A stretch of 64,000 bases of DNA from Limnephilus marmoratus (GCA_917880885.1 OU862909.1:28776351-28840350); one strand, 5' to 3'; positions 42,541 through 53,460 are shown, counted from the stretch's first letter. Made by a program: numbers and translations. The notes: generated by a model from the sequence alone, not told the origin.

Positions 42541-44620
42541 AATGTATTTATAGCTAGCAATTAAATCTTTAAATTTTACAGTTTTTTGTTTCACCCTTAA
42601 AGTATTTTATTTATTAAACTTAAAAGTATTTTATGACAGCTGACAACAGCTGATTGGCCTTATAATATATGCAAATTTACATTTTACATCTACCCAAGAT
42701 CCACGTCTAAAAGTAGGTAGGTATTTGTATTCCAATATCTTTCATACGTGCCAAAAAAACGATTACAAGTACACAATTTTTGCTTCTCACTTTTCTAGCC
42801 GATGCCGCGATGTTCGGATTCAATGTTGAAAGTTTTCGGCTAACTATGTAATGAAATTGAAGGCTTGGCCCGCCGAGGAATTGGTGAACCGCTGCGCTCG
42901 GACGGATTAAGGGCCGGCATTGAGGAATGAAAGAGTAACTTTTGACTAGTGTCTTGTGTCTTACCCCGCAGATACTTGATCAACTCGCGAGCCGAGATTG
43001 ACGTGAAACGATGGCGATGTAAGACGATGACATCTGACGTCATTTCTAGGTCTGAGATTAACTAGAGACAACAACGTCACAAGTGAAAAAGACTTTAGTT
43101 TTAATTCGTGAATAAAGCGCTTCGGACAATTTCCGATAGCGACAGACTAGCTACGAGTACATGGGACGCGGACGGGACGGGACGCGCGGGGACCTTAGGA
43201 CAATCTCAGGACATTGACTACGACAAATGATTAATTCCTTGCGTGAAAGGGACGCTCGGACAATTCGGTTGAATCGCGGCCGCGTTTTGATCTACGGGTT
43301 TTTAGAACGGCGGCCGGCGATAGCGGGATACGATTCGTTCACCATACCGTCGACAACTTCGCGGCGCGCCGCCCATTGAATAATATTTAAATACGGTATT
43401 TAATATATTTTAAAAATACCTATGAAACATTATAATATTTAAATCGTTTACGGAACACATTATTCATTGAAATAATTTAACAGTAAAATAAATGGATATT
43501 AAACATTTATGTTGCCGTTAAAAATCGTACGATACAAGGCCAAAGGTAAGGAATGAAGAATCAATTCCTTTTGAAATTGAGAATCAGATCAAGTGTGTCA
43601 CAAGATTGAATTTATTCATTTAATTCGGTCATTCAATTTTGCCCATGTCTACTCCACATAGCATCTTCAAAGATTACTTCGTTCACTTAATTGATTAGTT
43701 TCACTTTTAATCAATAGAGTATGCTTTTTGTGTGTCCAGACTTATGAACACTGTTAAAAATGTTTTCATTTACATACTTTTCGAATTCATAACGGAGAAG
43801 ATCTCCCACCGAAAAGTTGGAAGCAGTCTTCGACGAAAGACTTAATAACTTAGTTTATTAATTTACTTGTTCTAAATAAAATCCTCCAAGATTAATTTAT
43901 ATATCTTTTTTAGTTCGAACGTTACGGCCACCAAAAAAGACATTTGAATAAAATTCTTCTCACGTCGCGTCGCGCGACGTTTTTTTAACAACATTAATTT
44001 GTTGCTTTGTCGTTGTTGAATTTTAATGGCCTCTAAATATTTTCGGCTTTTAACACTTTTATTTTTACATTTTGGGGATTAACACCAGTCGTAACTGTAG
44101 AAACTCTAAGAGTTTATTGCATAAAGTTGCATCATAAAATACTATGTGAAGATGATCGTGAAAACATGATAACATTTTTTGAAATTAATTGCATAGAAGG
44201 GTGAGTAAGAATCGTGCTTCTTTTTAACTCAAAAATATATTTTTTTTCATGTTCCCAAGGAAATGATTTATCTTAAGTATAGTAAGTTAAACTGATTTAC
44301 CGAGAAACTTATAAAGATGGAGATTTTATCAGTGGCTTAAAGTATTTCGGATTGAGGTTTTAATTGTATTTTTTTACTGTAATAATAAAAAAAGCTGAAA
44401 TGTGTACGAAGCCCCGCAACAGAAATTCCCTAAACGCTCTCAAAAAGAAGAAGATGGAGAAATATGTTATTACGAATGTTAGAGGAGCGCGCTAATCGTA
44501 TCATTTAAAGAAACATTGTGAATTTTTTCACAACTATAACTTGTAAAATAACTGAAACAAACGTGTTCATAATCATTTTCTGAGCATAATTAGCGATTTT
44601 TTTCTATCAAGGGAATATTA
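42541..44620. other. Unassigned; includes GC-rich block 43140-43380
   Basis: No gene supported. 43140-43380 is markedly GC-rich (GGGACGCGGACGGGACGGGA, AACGGCGGCCGGCGATAGCG, TTCGCGGCGCGCCGCCC) in AT-rich surroundings. It could be a promoter or first exon but has no frame or donor that I can defend. Confidence 0.35.
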
Positions 44621-44674
44621 TTATAAACCGATGTCTAATAATATACAGGCATATTATTAGACATCGGTTTATAA
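44621..44674. repeat. Perfect 24-bp hairpin, 6-nt loop
   Basis: TTATAAACCGATGTCTAATA ATAT, loop ACAGGC, then ATAT TATTAGACATCGGTTTATAA. No mismatch. The flanks do not pair further. Confidence 0.9.
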
Positions 44675-44722
44675 ATAATATGCACTGTCAAAATAGCGAA
44701 AAATGCTTGTAAATATGTATAC

Positions 44723-45020
44723 ATTTTTTTACATTAGCTCCACAAAAGAGGCCCTGAGGTAAAAAAATTCCTTCAGGGTCTATGTCATGTTTGGTGATGC
44801 TACGTGGAGGGTGTTTTTAGAAAAAGGAAGGTGAGAAAATACTGGGGAGGAAGAAGGTATGAGGAATGGATAGAAATCTGGGGGTTATCGTGTCCAGGGG
44901 TGACGGACCTATAAATCCACCCCTCCCATGGGTCGAGGGAGTCCGCCTGGTGAGGTCAAAAGACCCCCCTCAATCAGTCTCTACTGATCCGGCCCGCCAC
45001 GCAGTAGATGAATATGCAAT
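44723..45020 (-). mobile_element. Hairpin-tailed retroposon, copy 7 (5'-truncated)
   Basis: Antisense; begins with the tail complement TTTTTTTACATTAGCTCCAC and an intact hairpin (GGCCCTGAGG...CCTTCAGGGTC). Then GTGGAGGGTGTTTTTAGAAA, GTCCAGGGGTGACGGACC, CAATCAGTCTCTACTGATCC, GGCCCGCCACGCAGTAGATG. It stops at a long T-rich tract, so the sense 5' part is missing. Confidence 0.8.
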
Positions 45021-45092
45021 TTTTTTTTATTTTTTTTATTTTTTTATTTTTTATTTTTTTTTTTTTTTTTTATTTTTTTTTTTTTTTATTAG
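45017..45092. repeat. T-rich low-complexity tract
   Basis: About 75 nt of T runs broken by single A residues. It could be the complement of a poly-A tail of a retroposon inserted into HTR copy 7. Confidence 0.85.
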
Positions 45093-45622
45093 TAATAGAA
45101 GGTACATAAATTACAAATAAATTTTATACAGTAATTAATTACATAGTAGAATATTTGATGTACCCCCATAATTAAGCAAGGCTTGTGTGTATGGGGGGTG
45201 TTATTGTATTGCTTTTTTTATATCATTCAGTTTAAGTTTTCAGTATAATTTTTGAGGTGATAGAAATATCAAGCCAATATGCACAAAAACTTGCAAAATA
45301 CGCAATATCACCGCCGAAATTTTGCACTATCAATGCCAAAGTATGCACCAAAAAATTCCAAAATATTTCTAGATTTTTTTCGGGACGTGGCTGCTGAAAT
45401 TCACTGCAATCTCTACTACAATCACTCTACTATTTTTTTATTTAAAAAAAAAAACAAAAATAACAGTTCCTCGGGAAAATCGAGAATATTGACCATTTCC
45501 AATGTAATATTTTAAAGAATTTAAGGGCGGAAATAGGCATTCATAATGAAAAACGGCTCAAATATGCACTAACGACCAAAAATCCATACATACATTAGGT
45601 GACTTAGAATAAATACATAAAT
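45093..45622. other. Unassigned stretch
   Basis: No gene supported; the 78-codon frame at 45279-45515 has no motif. 'AATATGCAC' recurs at about 45277 and 45564. Confidence 0.4.
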
Positions 45623-46048
45623 ACTACGTTTGGTGACTTAGCAGGGGTGTCCGAGTTAATGAGGTGAGGTTAGTCCGGGTCTTTGCGGCGGATGCGACTG
45701 CCCACCAGCAGCGTAGCAGGCCGGATCGAGAGAAAATGGTTGGGGGAATTGCTTTGACTTCTCCAGATGTACTCTCTCCGAACCGAATATCACTTTGCAC
45801 CGCAATGGGAATGATGGAATCATACGTCTGTCACTCCTTGACACACTGACCCCCAGATTCCTACCCACCCCTCATTTTTCCTACCAACCCCCAGATTCCT
45901 ACCTACCTACCTTTTTCCTTTCCAGAACCTCCTCTCCTTCCTTTCCCAAAAACCCCTCCACACAGCATCCCCAAAGATAACATTGGCCCTGAGGGGAATT
46001 ATTTTTCTCAGGGCCTCCTGTGTGGGGCTAATGTGAAAAAAAATACAT
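45623..46048 (+). mobile_element. Hairpin-tailed retroposon, copy 8, with intact tail
   Basis: Sense copy. GTTTGGTGACTTAGCAGGGG at the start (5' end slightly truncated), GGCCGGATCGAGAGAAAATG, TTGACTTCTCCAG, CTCCACACAGCATCCCCAAA, then the hairpin GGCCCTGAGGGGAATTATTT/TTCTCAGGGCC, the stop-like tail GGGGCTAATGTG and A8. This is the clearest 3' end of the family. Confidence 0.85.
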
Positions 46049-46634
46049 ACATGTATACTCTGTAACATTGAACATAATATGAAACTAAATATGAACTAAT
46101 GTCCAATGTTATATTCGAAACAACACATTTTGCACAAATATCAGCTGAATGGGGTTAATCAAAAACATACTTTTACTTTCCGGTGTTTCAATTCAAGCCG
46201 ATCAAACATGCAAAACAAACTTTTATAATAAACGATTTACGTGATGAACGAATGATGTTTATAAGAATGAAAATAAGTATACCGACATAAAAAATCAACC
46301 ATATCGGTAATCTTTTTTATCTAATACAAAAAGTTATACTAAACTACATAAACATTCAATCGTTTATTTGTCTTGGAGATCCTAGTTCTGCTTTTATATC
46401 GCGGTTATGACACCCAAAGTTGAAAGTTAGGCTGTGCCCAAGGTTGAGTCTGAAAAAACGAATGTTTGTTTAGGAAAAAAGTAATAAGATAGGGGGCTCT
46501 TTACTAGAGAGATTGATACGGCAGCATTGGTACAATAAAATCAATTAGGCCTAAGCTGTGCCAGAAACGACTTTATAATAAATGGATGTATTTATTAACA
46601 GGTTGCCCCGTCATTCTTAATTTGGTTTGACAAT
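46049..46634. other. Unassigned stretch
   Basis: No gene or repeat identity recognised. Confidence 0.45.
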
Positions 46635-47320
46635 TTTAATGTTTTAAACCATAAGTACATCCACGAATGTAAAATACTTGGGGCACATCATCACTGAAGA
46701 CCTATCGGATGATGGTGATATTGAACGACAGAGGAGAAGTATCAGTTTTTTGTCAAATATGATTGCCCGAAGATTCTTCCGATGCAGCAATAATGTTAAA
46801 AAAACATTATTTAATGCATTCTGCACTAGCCTGTATACATGTGAAACATGGTGTCAATACCGAGTAAGCTCAATGGAACGTCTCCGGATCCAATATAATG
46901 ATGCGTGCATAATCATATTTGGATTCAGAAGGTATAGCAGCGCATCAACAATGTTCACAGAATTAGGACTCCATGGATTCGCCAGTCTGATGAGACACCG
47001 GGTCACTGGAGCCAGGATGCGGCTAATGGCCTCCGACAACACGTTGGTGACCGCAGCCTTCCAGCACCAAGCTCCACTCCTGAGTGAGCGATGGGCCCGA
47101 GCGCACTCAAGATCACGCCCTGCATAATAATTTGATTGTTTATTTTTGTTCTTATTGATTTTTATTACTATTATTTTTATTTTTTCTTTATTTTCTATTT
47201 ATGTTCTTATTTTTACTATGTGTAAATATATAAATATGTATAACTATATGGGACGTGTGGGATTGCACTATCCTCCCCACATCCTGGAATAAAGATTATT
47301 ATTATTATTATTATATTATT
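46635..47320 (+). pseudogene. LINE ORF2 C-terminus with (ATT)n tail
   Basis: From about 46645 the plus strand encodes STSTNVKYLGHIITEDLSDD, then GDIERQRRSISFLSNMIARR, NNVKKTLFNAFCTSLYTCET and later STMFTELGLHGFASLMRHRV, ending with a stop at 47127. 'KYLGHIIxxDLxDDxDIxRQ', 'ANMLARRF', 'VKxxLFxAYCxxLYTCxLW' and 'SASxMF' mark a non-LTR retrotransposon of a third type in this window. The frame is open for about 150 codons, so decay is moderate. The 3' UTR ends CCTGGAATAAAGATTATTAT followed by (ATT)n. The RT catalytic core is missing (5'-truncated). Confidence 0.75.
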
Positions 47321-47511
47321 ATAATACATATTCTGTCCTTATTTCACTTTTATTTAAAAAAAATCGTAGTGAATAATTAATAAAGGTAGGCATCTCTACC
47401 GTACTGGATTCGACATAGTTCGTCGTTAAACGGTTCGTCGGTTAGAATAAAAAAATAGGAATAAGAGTAAAGTATATGAAACGCAGTACCTACAAATGGG
47501 ATTGAAGCAAG

Positions 47512-47583
47512 CATCGTGGGCCGAAACGAAGTTGCGTGGCGGTCCATACGTTCTGCCTACCCCTCCGGATAAACGGTGTGATT
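47512..47583 (+). mobile_element. RTE-like LINE 3' scrap
   Basis: GTGGCGGTCCATACGTTCTG then CCTACCCCTCCGGATAAACG and GTGTGAT, matching the last 60 bases before the (GTTA)n tail of the 49.3-kb LINE. Confidence 0.6.
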
Positions 47584-47785
47584 GTAATGAATATTTCTCA
47601 TCAATCTTACTAAATATTTGACCTAGTTATATATTGTCAGCCTAATATTTTTGGTACGTAAGTGCAGGATGTAGGACTCAAGACAATACTTACCTACCGA
47701 ATGTTAAAAAATAACTAAATGATCAGTTGTTTCACAAAACTGGAACAATTCATCAAATTTCAAAGTTCATATTTAAGTTCTATTT
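47584..47785. other. Short unassigned spacer
   Basis: Nothing recognised between the LINE scrap and the SINE. Confidence 0.4.
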
Positions 47786-48200
47786 TTTTTTTTTTTACAG
47801 TAAATACCGCACAAGAATCTCAACTGCTCCCGTCTGGAGCCAGTGAGACTATGGCATCCCCAATTGGGGTATGTTGTGAGGCTGAAGGTAGTGGGGAGGG
47901 GAAGGAGGTGGGAAGAGGAAGGTTGGGAAGTACCTGGCTATTCAGATCTGGTCACTAAACACGGCTAAAGCCATTTTCAAGCAACGTTTCAATTCTGAAT
48001 GGTGGTCTTACACCAGGGCGATACTGATAGTATCTTCCACTCTGGAACATGCCGCAAATATACTATATATTATTTTAAATGAATTAATTGTGAAATAACA
48101 CAAATTAATCAAATAAAATTTATTTGCGCATGCCGGGATCGAACCCGCGACCTCCGGATTGTGAGTCAAGAGTCTTACCCACTGGACTACGGAGGTCGTC
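47786..48200 (-). mobile_element. SINE-A, copy 3, full length with poly-A
   Basis: Antisense. Poly-A complement T12 at the left. At the right, read in reverse, is the tRNA-like head: CCTCCGTAGTCCAGTGGGTA (A box TAGTCCAGTGG) and GCGGGTTCGATCCCGGC (B box), the best-preserved Pol III promoter of the family. The body contains CCCCAATTGGGG, GATCTGGTCACTAAACACGG, TTCAATTCTGAATGGTGGTC. About 410 bp; serves as the reference for the truncated copies. Confidence 0.9.
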
Positions 48201-48229
48201 TATGATAGTTCCGTGAAACAACTGGCCCA

Positions 48230-48570
48230 TTTTTATGTGAATACCGCACAATGCCGAACAAACGATGGGGAAGAGAAAGGTTGGGGAAATACCTGGCTAT
48301 TCAGATCTGTTCACCAAAAAACACGACCACAACCATTTCAAGTAACGTTTCAATTCTGAATGGTGGTCTTTCATCAAGCCGACACTGGGAGTATCTTCGT
48401 AATATACCGCATATTTGCTACACCTAGAACATTAGGTATTTTTAATTAGTTAATTTTGACACAACACAAATAAATTAAAATAAATTCAAAGGCACTCGTC
48501 GGGATTTGAACCCGCGACCGTTGGTTTCAGAGTCGAGGTCGAGAGCCTTACCCCTCAACAACAAAGCCTG
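48230..48570 (-). mobile_element. SINE-A, copy 4
   Basis: Antisense, just 29 nt beyond copy 3. Left end TTTTTATGTGAATACCGCAC; body GGTTGGGGAAATACCTGGCT, TTCAATTCTGAATGGTGGTC; head in reverse GGGGTAAGGCTCTCGACCTC and CGCGGGTTCAAATCCCGACG. The (CAATTGGGG) segment is deleted. Confidence 0.88.
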
Positions 48571-48847
48571 TAGAATAATAGAATAATTATAGAAATTCCA
48601 AAAAATTGGAATTAACTTCGGAATTTGAGAAATTGTTGGCAACAAAAAAAAAATTGGCCTTAAGGTTTATTATTTTTAATTGTTAAACTAATAACTAATA
48701 ATTCGACGCCACCTAGCGAGGGATTTAACACTAACAGTGTCTCTCTCGCAAAAATAAAGTTGGTTGTTTTCAGGTGGAAAAAATATAATAAGCAGAACTG
48801 TTGAATGAAACACTAGTATATATTGAATCATTTGGCGGGTGTAAGAT
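48571..48847. other. Short unassigned spacer
   Basis: Nothing recognised. Confidence 0.4.
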
Positions 48848-48930
48848 AAACCGCCATAGCTCAATTGGGAGAGCAGCTGACCGGCAATCAGAAGGGCACG
48901 GGTTCAAGTCGCGTTGGCGTCATGTATCTT
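48848..48930 (+). mobile_element. tRNA-like SINE head (family C)
   Basis: ACCGCCATAGCTCAATTGGG contains a textbook A box (TAGCTCAATTGG), GAGCAGCTGACCGGCAATCA forms a D/anticodon-like region, and GGGCACGGGTTCAAGTCGC carries the B box, closing with GTTGGCGTCAT. The acceptor and T stems pair poorly, so a functional tRNA is unlikely; this is a tRNA-derived SINE head or tRNA pseudogene. No further copies were seen. Confidence 0.6.
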
Positions 48931-49274
48931 TTCTCGGAAGATTTTTCAATGTGGATGAGTGTTTCAGGCTGATAATTATTGCTTATAATAATTGTGAGCC
49001 TTAAGGTTTATTTGAGGGCTCACCTGATCTATCTAATGTTAATGTTATTTATTTATTGGGTACTGAATCATCGAAATTACTATTGTTTCCCACGGTTATT
49101 GTGTCACGTTTCAATAACAGAGTTATGCCAATTTTTTAAATGCAATTAGGTACAACGTATTTTCCAATTGTTATCAAATAAATAAATCTTGCACCATAAT
49201 CGTGTATGATTTATTTGCGATTATGCAGATACTGAATAAAAAACGACCGTAAATAAATATTACGCCAGTTGTGT

Positions 49275-51585
49275 TGATGTATTTTATTAAAAGATATGAA
49301 CTTTGGACGTAGCTAAGACACGGTTGGTGAAAAATAATTCAATGATTTGAGTACATATGCAAAAGCAGCTTAATTTAATTGCAGATAATCTACAAAACGA
49401 GTATGTCAGAAGTGAGTATGAGAAGTGTGCAGAAATGAGATTGAATGAGAAGGAAATGAACGGTCTAAGCATAGAGGAAACATGGAACCACATTAAGGTG
49501 AGTCTATGCGAATCTGCTAGAGACGTGTGTGGAATAAGTAAGCAAGGTAGGAAAAAAGGTGATGCATGGTGGGATGATGAGATCAAAGCACTGGTCTCAG
49601 AGAAGAAGAAAGCATGGTTACATTTGATAGCGACTGGCAGTGTTTCAAGCGAAGAGAGAGATCGAGCGAAAGAAGTGTATAAGGTATGCAAGAAAAGAGT
49701 AAGTGTTGGGGTGAAAGAACGGAAAAAACGCCTGGAAGAAGAAGAGGGAATCAAAATGACAAACCACTTCCAAGAAAACATAAAACTGTTTTGGAAGGAG
49801 GTCAAAAGATCCCGGAGTGGACCAGAGAACGGAAGCATGAAAGTGATAAAATCGAAAGATGGACAAATGTTGACGAATGAGAATGAAATTAAAGAGAGAT
49901 GGATGAAATATTTCGAGGAGGTCTTCGAAAGTAACCCGAGTGACTGTGATCCAAGCGGTGAATCGGTTATGAACGATGATGGAGTGAATGTTACCAAAAT
50001 CAGCATGGATGAAATAAAAAAATCTATTAAATGTGTGAAAAATGGTAAGGCTGTGGGTTTCGACAATATTGCTGCCGAATACTTTAAAGGAGATAGCCGT
50101 ATTATTCTCACATGGTTGTGCAGACTTTTTAACCAATGTTTAGAGGAGGGTTACACGCCATTAGATTGGAGAAGGGCTGTAATCATGCCATTGTACAAAG
50201 GTAAAGGGTCACGTATGGAATGTGGGAATCATAGGGCTATTAGCCTTCTTAGTACAGTGGGCAAGTTGTATGGTAGAATATTGATTGAAAGGGTAAGAAT
50301 GGAAACAAAAGATAAAATATGGGATGTGCAAGGTGCTTTTATGAGTGGAAGGGGATGCATGGACCAGATTTTCTCATTGCGTATGCTCACTGAAAAGTTT
50401 CTTGCAAAAAAACAGAAACTCTTCTGTGCCTTTGTAGATCTACAAAAAGCATACGACCGAGTTGACAGGAAAAAGCTATGGAAGGTATTGTCCAAGTATG
50501 GAGTGAATAAGTATCTCATACAGGCAATTGCGTCTCTGTATGAGGGAAGCGTTGCATGTGTTAGGGTGAACGGTGATTTTACGGGGTGGTTTGACATCAC
50601 AAAAGGTGTTAAACAAGGCTGCGTAATGTCGCCGTGGTTATTCAATCTATATATGGATAATTGTATGCAAGAATTGAAAGAGATGGGATTGGGTGCGAAA
50701 TTGAGTAATCTAGAAGTATGTTGCCTGTTGTATGCTGATGATGCGGTGCTGATATCTAACAGTATGGAAGATCTACAGTCTCTCGTGTCAAGAATGAACG
50801 AAGTATGCATGAAGAATGAGTTAATGATGAATGTAAGTAAGTCTAAAGTCATGGTGTTTGAAAGAGAGAGTACGAAAACAGTATGCAATATAGTTGTGAA
50901 TGATGAATACTTGGAGCAGGTGGATGAGTTTGTTTATTTGGGAAGTATGTTTACGAGAGATGGGAAGGCTGATAGAGATATTGAAAGAAGGGTGAATGCA
51001 GGTAACTCTATTAATGGAGGACTGAACGCCGTTGGCAGCAACAAAAAACTGTCCAAAGACGCGAAACTAGCCGTCCATAATGGAGTACTGGTACCTACCC
51101 TGATGTATGGCAGTGAGGCATGGAACTGGCAGAGGAAGGATGAAAGTAGACTGAACGCTGTAGAAATGAGATCCCTGAGGCGTATGTGTGGTAAAACCAT
51201 GTATGATCGTGTGAGAAATGTGGAAATCCGCAAAGAATGCAAGGCTGATGTAAGCGTGATGAGTAAGATCAAGAAAGGAACGCTCCGATGGTTTGGGCAT
51301 GTAGAGAGAATGAACGAGGAAAGGAGTGTAAGGAGAATATATGACGCAAATGTGAATGGTAGAAGAAGTCGAGGACGCCCAAGAAAGACATGGCACGACC
51401 AAGTGAATCAGATACTTGAGTCGGGCCATGTCAAGAGTCAGAATAATAGAAGAGAATGTATGAGACGTTGTATGAATGTAAACGAGGCAAGGAATGTGTG
51501 CCAAGACCGGGATGTTTGGCGGTCCGTCCTATCTGCCTACCCCTGCGGGGAAACGGCGTGATGGTTAGTTAGTTAGTTAGTTATA
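49275..51585 (+). mobile_element. RTE-like non-LTR retrotransposon (5'-truncated)
   Basis: The 3' end is clear: stop at 51559-51561, then GGTTAGTTAGTTAGTTAGTT ATA, a short tandem (GTTA)n tail of the kind RTE-type LINEs use in place of poly-A. The endonuclease domain expected upstream of the RT is absent; a stop (49348-49350) precedes the first ATG. The 5' edge is therefore only approximate. Fragments of the same family lie at 24642-24965 (-), 47512-47583 (+) and 61077-61468 (+). Confidence 0.85.
49357..51561 (+). CDS. Reverse transcriptase of RTE-like LINE, 734 codons, uninterrupted
   Basis: RNA-dependent DNA polymerase that copies element RNA at nicked chromosomal DNA. Linker region, residues about 40-100: SIEETWNHIKVSLCESARDV, DAWWDDEIKALV. 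RT: GKAVGFDNIAAEYFKG about 230, FVDLQKAYDRVDRKKLW about 360 (first catalytic Asp), KGVKQGCVMSPWLFNLYMDN about 420, YADDAVLIS about 459 (two catalytic Asp), VDEFVYLGSMFTRDG about 525. C-terminal part: RRMCGKTMYDRVRNVEIR, LRWFGHVERMNEERS about 645, GRRSRGRPRKTWHDQV about 668, and the ending QDRDVWRSVLSAYPCGETA. All catalytic residues are present and there is no stop, which suggests recent insertion, but the apurinic endonuclease domain is missing, so the copy is probably not autonomous. The start ATG is merely the first in frame. RTE clade is inferred from motif style. Confidence 0.88.
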   Translation: MQKQLNLIADNLQNEYVRSEYEKCAEMRLNEKEMNGLSIEETWNHIKVSLCESARDVCGISKQGRKKGDAWWDDEIKALVSEKKKAWLHLIATGSVSSEERDRAKEVYKVCKKRVSVGVKERKKRLEEEEGIKMTNHFQENIKLFWKEVKRSRSGPENGSMKVIKSKDGQMLTNENEIKERWMKYFEEVFESNPSDCDPSGESVMNDDGVNVTKISMDEIKKSIKCVKNGKAVGFDNIAAEYFKGDSRIILTWLCRLFNQCLEEGYTPLDWRRAVIMPLYKGKGSRMECGNHRAISLLSTVGKLYGRILIERVRMETKDKIWDVQGAFMSGRGCMDQIFSLRMLTEKFLAKKQKLFCAFVDLQKAYDRVDRKKLWKVLSKYGVNKYLIQAIASLYEGSVACVRVNGDFTGWFDITKGVKQGCVMSPWLFNLYMDNCMQELKEMGLGAKLSNLEVCCLLYADDAVLISNSMEDLQSLVSRMNEVCMKNELMMNVSKSKVMVFERESTKTVCNIVVNDEYLEQVDEFVYLGSMFTRDGKADRDIERRVNAGNSINGGLNAVGSNKKLSKDAKLAVHNGVLVPTLMYGSEAWNWQRKDESRLNAVEMRSLRRMCGKTMYDRVRNVEIRKECKADVSVMSKIKKGTLRWFGHVERMNEERSVRRIYDANVNGRRSRGRPRKTWHDQVNQILESGHVKSQNNRRECMRRCMNVNEARNVCQDRDVWRSVLSAYPCGETA

Positions 51586-53312
51586 ATCTGCAAAGTTTGT
51601 CGCGGATGGCGCTGTGTGGTTGGCAATCATTTGCATGATATGACAGCTATGTGATACATTAAAATATATTGTTTTAAGGATTTAAATGCATTAAAAATAG
51701 TTGATAAATATGGTAGATTAGAAAATGAATAAAAATGAAATGTGACATAGAAATCCAAAAGTAATTGGAAAAAGAAAGACTAGATTAGTTTATAACCGCA
51801 GCCCATAGCTGATTCTTTTCATGTGTACGTACGTATTTACACATACTTTTAATGGAACAAGATGAAAAATAAGTTTTGGTGTTTAATTGGCGGCGCACAA
51901 TGGAAATACAAACAATTTTTAGATGATTTTCTCAGACCAAAATGTTGAAAAGTGAGGTTAAATCACGCTTTGGAAGAGGGTACTTAGAGTTCTTATTTAT
52001 ATTTATAATGCTATTAAAATATCATTTTACGCAAATTAGACTGTATTTCACTGTAGTCACGGTTATAACAGCTTCCAGAGGCTGCACATATTCTGTTTTG
52101 AATCAGTATTTATTTATTTTTAAGGCACAATCAACTTTTTTCTTAACTGTTCATCATTTTAAAACCTATGTCCATAGTCCATGGAGAAGAACAAAGACAC
52201 TATACGACATTGAGGGATTTTAATTACTATTTATTTTGTTAAAATAACTCTCTTCCTTGCACAGGTATATACAAGGATTGATTGCTGCCATCTTCTCCGT
52301 CTAAACCCGCGTCATTCGAGCGTTTCAGATTATATTACATTTCGTACTAAATTGGGGATGATAAACACTCACAATAATAAAATAAACAAAGAAAACCCAG
52401 TGTATCAAATATTTACCTTTTTTTCTAAATATTTTCCTTTGATAATTAGTTACCTTCGTCATTGATTGACACTACATTAAGTATGCAAATACAGTGAATG
52501 GAAGATGTCTTACTTACAATAATAATTTCAATTTCAGATGTTGCTGGCATTTACCATGAAATATTGTACTTTTTAATGGCATTCGGTAGCTTGTTCCTTG
52601 TTCGGTTAGCCTCTGCCTACTTTGTTATTGGAGTCAAATATATAAAATTCATAAATTAATGCGGACGATTAATAACTGGCTCTTAATCGAACAAAAATAA
52701 ACTACATCCCAAGTTGTCTGCCCAGAAAACATTTAAATCATCCCAAGCTATTTTTAAAGAAATAATGAAAGAGCATTTATTCATTATCAATACACCAAAG
52801 GAGCGTGAGTTCATGAAATTGAAATTTATCTCTGAAATGTGTGCATTAGACATAAATCACTTGCCGTGATATTGTCAGTTCGAATTTTTCATTAAAAAAC
52901 TAAGTGAAAATGATTTTTATTTTTCCTGTTTAATTCAATGTCAAACCGGTATAATTATATAATAGTACTATCAGCTATAATTTCGTATGCCAGTGAGATG
53001 ACATGATTTACTTTTGTAACATGTCAATATGAAATGTCAAACGGATGTACAATACACACAGTGGGCTTTTAATTAAGAATTAAAATTTTATTAGGAAAAC
53101 AAATAATAATAAACCGGATGTTGTTATTTATTTATTTATTTACTATTCAATTTTCGACCACCATTTACGAAACCAATACTTTGCATTTTATAATGCAGAA
53201 GTTACTGTAAATATTTTCACAGAAATATTTAGTAGTACCTAATTAATTTATTTATTAAATGAAAAACACATTTTGTAATAAACCACTTTTAATTTATATT
53301 AATATTTAAGGA
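51586..53312. other. Unassigned AT-rich stretch
   Basis: No gene or repeat identity recognised. The 93-codon frame at 51942-52223 lacks motifs. Confidence 0.45.
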
Positions 53313-53460
53313 GGCGTCTACTAATATCTACAGGAATTCCAAAAACTGAAAAAATCGAACTAATATCTATGGGAACCAAAGTGTTGACGAATATCTACAG
53401 CTCAAACTGTTGACTAATATCTATAAGAACCAAAGTGTTGACGAATATCTACAGCACTGG
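53313..53460. repeat. Short tandem array, about 27-bp unit
   Basis: ACTAATATCTAYRGG / ACGAATATCTACAG recurs at about 53320, 53359, 53386, 53412 and 53440, with alternating tails GAACCAAAGTGTTG and CTCAAACTGTTG, so there is also a 54-bp higher-order period. The first unit is the most diverged. Confidence 0.75.

Noticed and set aside
48141..48200. Functional tRNA gene on the minus strand
   Set aside because: The A and B boxes are good, but the sequence continues into a SINE body with poly-A and has sister copies, so it is a SINE head.
49287..50888. Long minus-strand frames of 274, 219 and 163 codons
   Set aside because: They are antisense shadows of the LINE reverse transcriptase, rich in Ser/Phe/Leu as expected.
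53313..53460. CRISPR array
   Set aside because: Repeats are irregular with related, not unique, intervening sequence, and the window is eukaryotic.
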